NCBI RefSeq assembly: GCF_007655135.1
Contig: NC_045128.1
Coordinates: 27,560,811-27,624,810, forward strand
Direction: 5' to 3'
Length of the DNA stretch: 64,000 nt
DNA from: Punica granatum
Taxonomy: Eukaryota; Streptophyta; Magnoliopsida; Myrtales; Lythraceae
Part shown: one piece after another, positions 59,979 to 64,000 of the stretch
How the letters are laid out: every line of letters starts with the position of its first letter
Position numbering within the stretch: the stretch's first letter is position 1
Position numbers and translations under genes: made by a program
The notes under the pieces: model-generated
What the model was told of the DNA's origin: nothing
Database searches by the model: none
Seen by the model: only the letters and a program-made list of their open reading frames with translations

Positions 59979-60143
59979 ATGTAGATTGGTTCAAATGATT
60001 CGAAACTTGTTTGCTTTAAATAAATTCTCGAATTTGAGTTTTGTAAATGAAGAAAATCCACATTGAAATAATTTTACCCCTTCGAGGGTCGACTCAACTC
60101 GAATTGAATTAGTTGGTATCTATTGGGTTTTCTGATATCAAGT
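59979..60143 (+). mobile_element. SINE family A, diverged copy
   Basis: It has GTAGATTGGTTCAAATGATT and CGAAACTTGTTTGCTTTAAA (head), then AATTTGAGTTTTGTAAATGA, ATTTTACCCCTTCGAGGG, GACTCAACTCGAATTG and a TATTGGGTTTTCTGATATC tail. No target duplication is clear. Confidence 0.65.
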
Positions 60144-60454
60144 ACATAATGAAAAGTTTTTGTCTAACTTTTAAAAAGTCCATAATAAAATAATTATAAT
60201 TAATAATAATCACATAAATAAATTATAATGGTAGTTACATTATAATAACTATCTATTTTTGCTTTTTTATTTCTCTACCACCCATTCTTTTCTCACGTAC
60301 TCTCTCCTCTCCTCTCTATCTCCTCCTCCGATAACTTGCATCAGTCCCATTTTGTTTTTGTTATATTTTCTTTTTCTTTTTTGTAACTTTCTAATTATAA
60401 ACATTTAGGAAAAAGAGGGTTCACAATAATTCAGGCAATTCTACATTTTACTCA

Positions 60455-61347
60455 TCTATACATATATAAAAGTTGGAGCGAAGCATAAGGTAATGTCGCG
60501 TATAATGAAGTTACATTACAATTAAGTGACTTTTCATATTATCATCAATGAAGACATTGCAAATAGTACAAAACTGTAGTGCCACCTCCCTCATGGAATT
60601 TCAAATTAGGTCCCTCATTCAATGAAATACTAGAGTTTTTAATTCGTGGAAACTCAAAAGTTTTTAACTTATGCGAGTTTAAATTGTCATAACTCATACA
60701 AGTCAAAAAGTTTTGTACTTATGGAAATCCAAATGTCAAAACCTTCAGCTACTAGACCAGTCGATAGTTTTGCATGAAAATGAGAATATGGTGACGGTGG
60801 ATTGATGGACGAATTTAAATTGATAAGATTGTGATATACCCTTCTGATTTTGTTGGTTGTCCACCTCTATTGCTGGTATACATTCAAATGACATTGGACT
60901 TTGTTGTAATCGTTGAGTTTTTACTTTTGACTTGAGTGTATGCTATTTTGATGTGATTTAGTATGGACATTGATAGTCTTATTAAGTTAAAATGATTTAC
61001 TAATTTGTGAAAGTAGTAATTATGTGATTGAAGAAATTGTTATATATACACTATGCATAGTTGTATATATCATCATATGTTTATTCCCACTTCACATTTG
61101 AAAATTATATTTGTAGTTCAGTTAATTTCTAAATATTAATCTTATACTCAATAAAATATAATATTTTATAGGTTGAACAACCTAATATTTAGATCAATTG
61201 GTGGAATGAAATTCATTTTTTTACATAAACTAATCAAATTATGCTACATGCATGTCGTGTCCAATAATAGTCGTCGTTTCCAATAGTAGTGATTGTTTCA
61301 TTATCTTAATAATTTAGCACGTACATATGTACGGGTCTTTCATCTAG
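60455..61347 (+). mobile_element. Non-autonomous Helitron, both ends defined
   Basis: The 5' end TCTATACATATATAAAAGTT follows an A, and the 3' end CATCTAG precedes a T, the A/T insertion rule of Helitrons. A perfect palindrome CGTACATATGTACG (61320-61333) ends 10 bases before the terminal CTAG. Length 893 bp. No RepHel coding sequence is present, so it relies on helpers. No target duplication is expected or seen. Confidence 0.8.
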
Positions 61348-63271
61348 TTTAATTTAAGATTACGGATTCAAAATCTCATAATCAAGTAAACAAATGATCT
61401 TAATATAAAATAACCTACAGTTGGCGCCAAAGACACATATAAATTCATCGGATAAAGCGGACTTAGTTGTAGTGAGTCGATAACCCGTCAATGCAATATG
61501 GAGTTCGGTACAACAATAGTGAAGTGTGAGGAGTAAACGTCTCAAACATTGGATTATTCTTCCTACATCTTAATGATTATTGACTTAATTAATCCTTGAT
61601 TGTTAATTAACTTAATCTTTCACAAGATAAAATAATGTGATTGATAGCCTACTAAGAAAAACTAAGGTAGTTTTAGTTATAAGTAAACTAACAACCCCTT
61701 TCGGACGTTATTACGACATAATCATTGGAAATAGCTCATGGGCCAAGTCAATAGGGTAATTGATTTTTATTGAAGCCCTTTCAAAATAATTTCTTATTTA
61801 TTAATTAATTTGGGCTCATAACCCACAAAAAGAAAGGGACAGCGTTCGGCTAGTCCTTGAACGTACGGAATCAGACATTCGATCCTTGCGGTCGGGTTGT
61901 TAATTGGAATGTGGTCATTTAATTAGTACTGGTCTTCAATCCGGTATGTTACACGAAATTTGTATCATATATAATAACATTTATAAAGATAAATTTAGTT
62001 CTTATGAACAATAAAAATTTTGAAATATTAACTTCAAACTTTGAATAATAATCACTAATAAATTAGAATTATACTAAATAATTTAGTGACAAATTTGTAA
62101 AATAATATTTCCGTTATCTTTACTGTCAAATTTAAAATTTTATTTTATTTGTGAGTATAATTTCGTAAAATTAACTCATAACTTCTTTCGAAAATCTTGT
62201 ACCGACTCATTTAATAATTTTCAACAAAAATTACATTGTCCAGTGAAATTTTTGCTTATAATTTTATTTAATATGTATTTATCACCAATATAATGCACAT
62301 ATTTATTACATATATGCCGTTTAACTTTAGAGTTAGACGTACTAATCTTGTTTTTGTACAGTTTTTATAGTGTTTTTCCAAATTTATAATTTCACACATT
62401 GAATTTTTATTTCTTATATTTTCTTAATTAATTACTTTAAACTGAAAATTATTTTATATCATTTTTAAATTTATTTATTTTGTGAATATATCATTTGTAA
62501 AAGTTACTTTATAATATTTGTTATATTGATAATAATTAGATTAATAAAAGCTTTTATTAACCGTGTTTATTACTCATGTTGTCCTCAAATAAATTTTACT
62601 TAAATATAAATTAAGGATAAACGTTTTGAAATTTATATTTATATTCTGCTCATAATTAATCGAAAAATAGGTAAAATTTAGAAACCGGAGGCAGTAACCG
62701 CTGATCACAGTCCACCCCGATGGAGCACTGGAGGACTAGTTAGAAGCTCGAGCGGGCCATCGGCGACCACTGCAATGAAGCTCCAAGCGAAGAACAGAGC
62801 CTCGATCAATGCTTTGTTCTATATCGAAAACTAATCTGTGGTCTGATGGAACTAAGGCTACACTAAAGGCTGAGGCTGCTGGCTTGGGTAAGGATCATAT
62901 TTCTGATTCGAAGTGCAAATGTCCTAGGCAAAATGATCATATCCCGGTTAATTAATTACCAGGGTAAGGAGTAACGTACATATGACAACTTCGGTTGCCT
63001 TCGTAGGTGGTCGAAATCCCATATTACGCACGCGCAGGTAAAAGGACATAATTGTGCAAATGAGGGAATAAGTTCACAACAAGGAATATATATATATATA
63101 TATATTTGGTGAAATGGGACCGAAGCTCAGGTGCATCAAATTAAAATAAAGTTTATGAAGTACAAAGTTGAGACATAGTAACCCTCCAATATCTCCGAAT
63201 CATAAAAATTCGAGCTCAGTAGGGCAATTACTAAAACTATGAACACCAATGGGGGTGTAATGAAGCTTTTT
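61348..63271. other. Gene-free stretch, possible second Helitron and gene debris
   Basis: A minus-strand Helitron-like end (TTAG after A, then CCGGTATGTTACACG) is at about 61920. 62690-62960 is richer in GC and could hold a fragment of coding sequence, but I cannot identify a domain. A (TA)n run lies at about 63089-63105. Confidence 0.4.
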
Positions 63272-63614
63272 AACAACTAAACTGTGACCACCAAGGTAGT
63301 AGCTTAGCTGGTAACGGACTTTATCTTTTAAAGGGAAGGTCAATGGGTCGAAATTCGACTTAAACATGAAAGCGCTTGAATTAGTAGATCATTGTCATCT
63401 ACTCTATGGGAATTGTTCTGATCTACTGTGCGTTTTGGTGGAGTCATGATAATCTATGTGGGGTATGTCTCATCGAGCCCTTTATCTATTCGGGCGAATG
63501 GAACATTTCATGGCGGCTATGGAGCCCCTCTGATCTCTAGAGGAGAGTTGATACGCTGGTCTCCCCCTCCCGGCCTTTTTATTCAGCAAAAAAGAAAAAA
63601 CAACTAAACTGTGA
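63272..63614 (+). mobile_element. tRNA-derived SINE of a third family, perfect 16-bp target duplication
   Basis: The body is 63288-63598 (311 bp). The head holds an A-box-like TAGCTTAGCTGGTAACG and a weak B-box-like GGGTCGAAATTCGAC, 35-40 bases apart. The tail ends in A-rich sequence (CAAAAAAGAAAAAA). The duplications AACAACTAAACTGTGA at 63272-63287 and 63599-63614 are identical. Confidence 0.85.
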
Positions 63615-63720
63615 GCTCAGCTGGTGGAGATATATTTGGTTGCCGACACCTTTTATGACCATAGGACTTTGGTGGACAATTTGTAGCCACTGTTCCCTAT
63701 GCAAAGGTTCGAATGTGTAA
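63612..63720 (+). mobile_element. tRNA-like promoter remnant next to the SINE
   Basis: TGAGCTCAGCTGGTGGAG (A-box-like) and GGTTCGAATGTG (B-box-like) lie about 80 bases apart. It resembles the head of the preceding SINE, which inserted directly in front of it. It may be an older SINE of the same type or a decayed tRNA-like sequence. Confidence 0.4.
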
Positions 63721-63732
63721 ATATTTGTTTGA

Positions 63733-64000
63733 GGGGTAAATTGCATTAAAAACCATGAATGCGGCATGAAATTTCAAACCTACCACGAATTTCAACTTTT
63801 AGCACAAAAAATCATCAACTATTACTTAAATTCCACGTCTACCATCCGTTCGATTTTCCGTCCACTTTAGTTTTTTGCCTTGTAGGAGACGTTTGCCACG
63901 TACATTGCCAAGTTTGCGAAAAGAGACGGAAATATGAATGGATGGTAAATGTGAAACTTAAATAATAGTTGATATTTTTTTATGCTAACAGTTAAAGTTA
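63733..64000. mobile_element. Probable Mutator-like MITE terminus, cut by the window edge
   Basis: It starts GGGGTAAATTGCATTAAAAACC and runs through phrases such as ATTACTTAAATTCCACG. It resembles the TIR style of long-TIR plant MITEs (GTTAAATGCAC in 56842-57711) but is not the same sequence. The matching inverted end would lie outside the window. Confidence 0.35.

Noticed and set aside
1..64000. CRISPR arrays, bacterial operons or organelle genes
   Set aside because: Introns, plant retroelements and SINEs show a nuclear plant genome. No spacer-like regular repeat or organellar gene was seen.

Overview
The window is nuclear DNA of a flowering plant, most likely a core eudicot. It is AT-rich, has GT-AG introns, and carries four plant-type protein-coding genes separated by long repeat-rich intergenic stretches. 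The repeats are typical of plants: Copia and Gypsy-type retrotransposons, CACTA, Mutator-like and Helitron elements, MITEs and tRNA-derived SINEs. No prokaryotic, organellar or viral gene set is present, and I cannot name the species safely.

Genes. (1) 2379-6936, minus: an intact RNA-dependent RNA polymerase of the RDR1 type, rebuilt from four coding exons (1135 aa) with the catalytic DLDGD motif. A long 5'-leader intron reaching about 9223 is inferred. (2) 16073-16321, minus: a small single-pass membrane protein with a proline-rich tail and a TATA box. (3) 17265-18353, plus: a two-exon gene of 189 aa with a plastid-type N-terminus, and with two in-frame candidate acceptors for its intron. 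(4) 21279-25078, minus: an intact seven-exon, secreted, low-molecular-weight purple acid phosphatase (341 aa) with all metal ligands. (5) 46630-48528, minus: an intact four-exon SET-domain protein resembling SETD9 (402 aa). A lone coding-looking exon lies at 10244-10447. Every exon junction given was derived by hand from reading-frame continuity and GT-AG sites.

Mobile DNA by region. 7.9-14 kb: poly-G tract, 71-bp duplication, MITEs and a SINE with target-site duplications. 25.5-31.2 kb: a degenerate Ty1/copia element with both LTRs. 34-39.2 kb: a decayed, truncated CACTA element (tnp2, DUF4218, DUF4216 and transposase_24-like remnants). 39.2-45.1 kb: LTR-element debris, SINEs, MITEs and candidate Helitron ends. 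49.4-52.3 kb: a short Gypsy-type element that holds only gag between LTRs (TR-GAG-like). 53-58.7 kb: a 0.5-kb inverted repeat pair, a 34-G run, a LINE RNase H remnant and a Mutator-like element with long TIRs and a perfect 9-bp target duplication. 60.5-61.3 kb: a well-delimited non-autonomous Helitron. 63.3-63.6 kb: a SINE with a perfect 16-bp target duplication.

The genes do not form a pathway. RDR1 belongs to antiviral and transposon small-RNA silencing, the phosphatase family to phosphate scavenging, and the SET protein is a presumed methyltransferase. The most unusual content is the density and variety of non-autonomous elements with readable insertion scars: at least three SINE families, one of them in seven copies.
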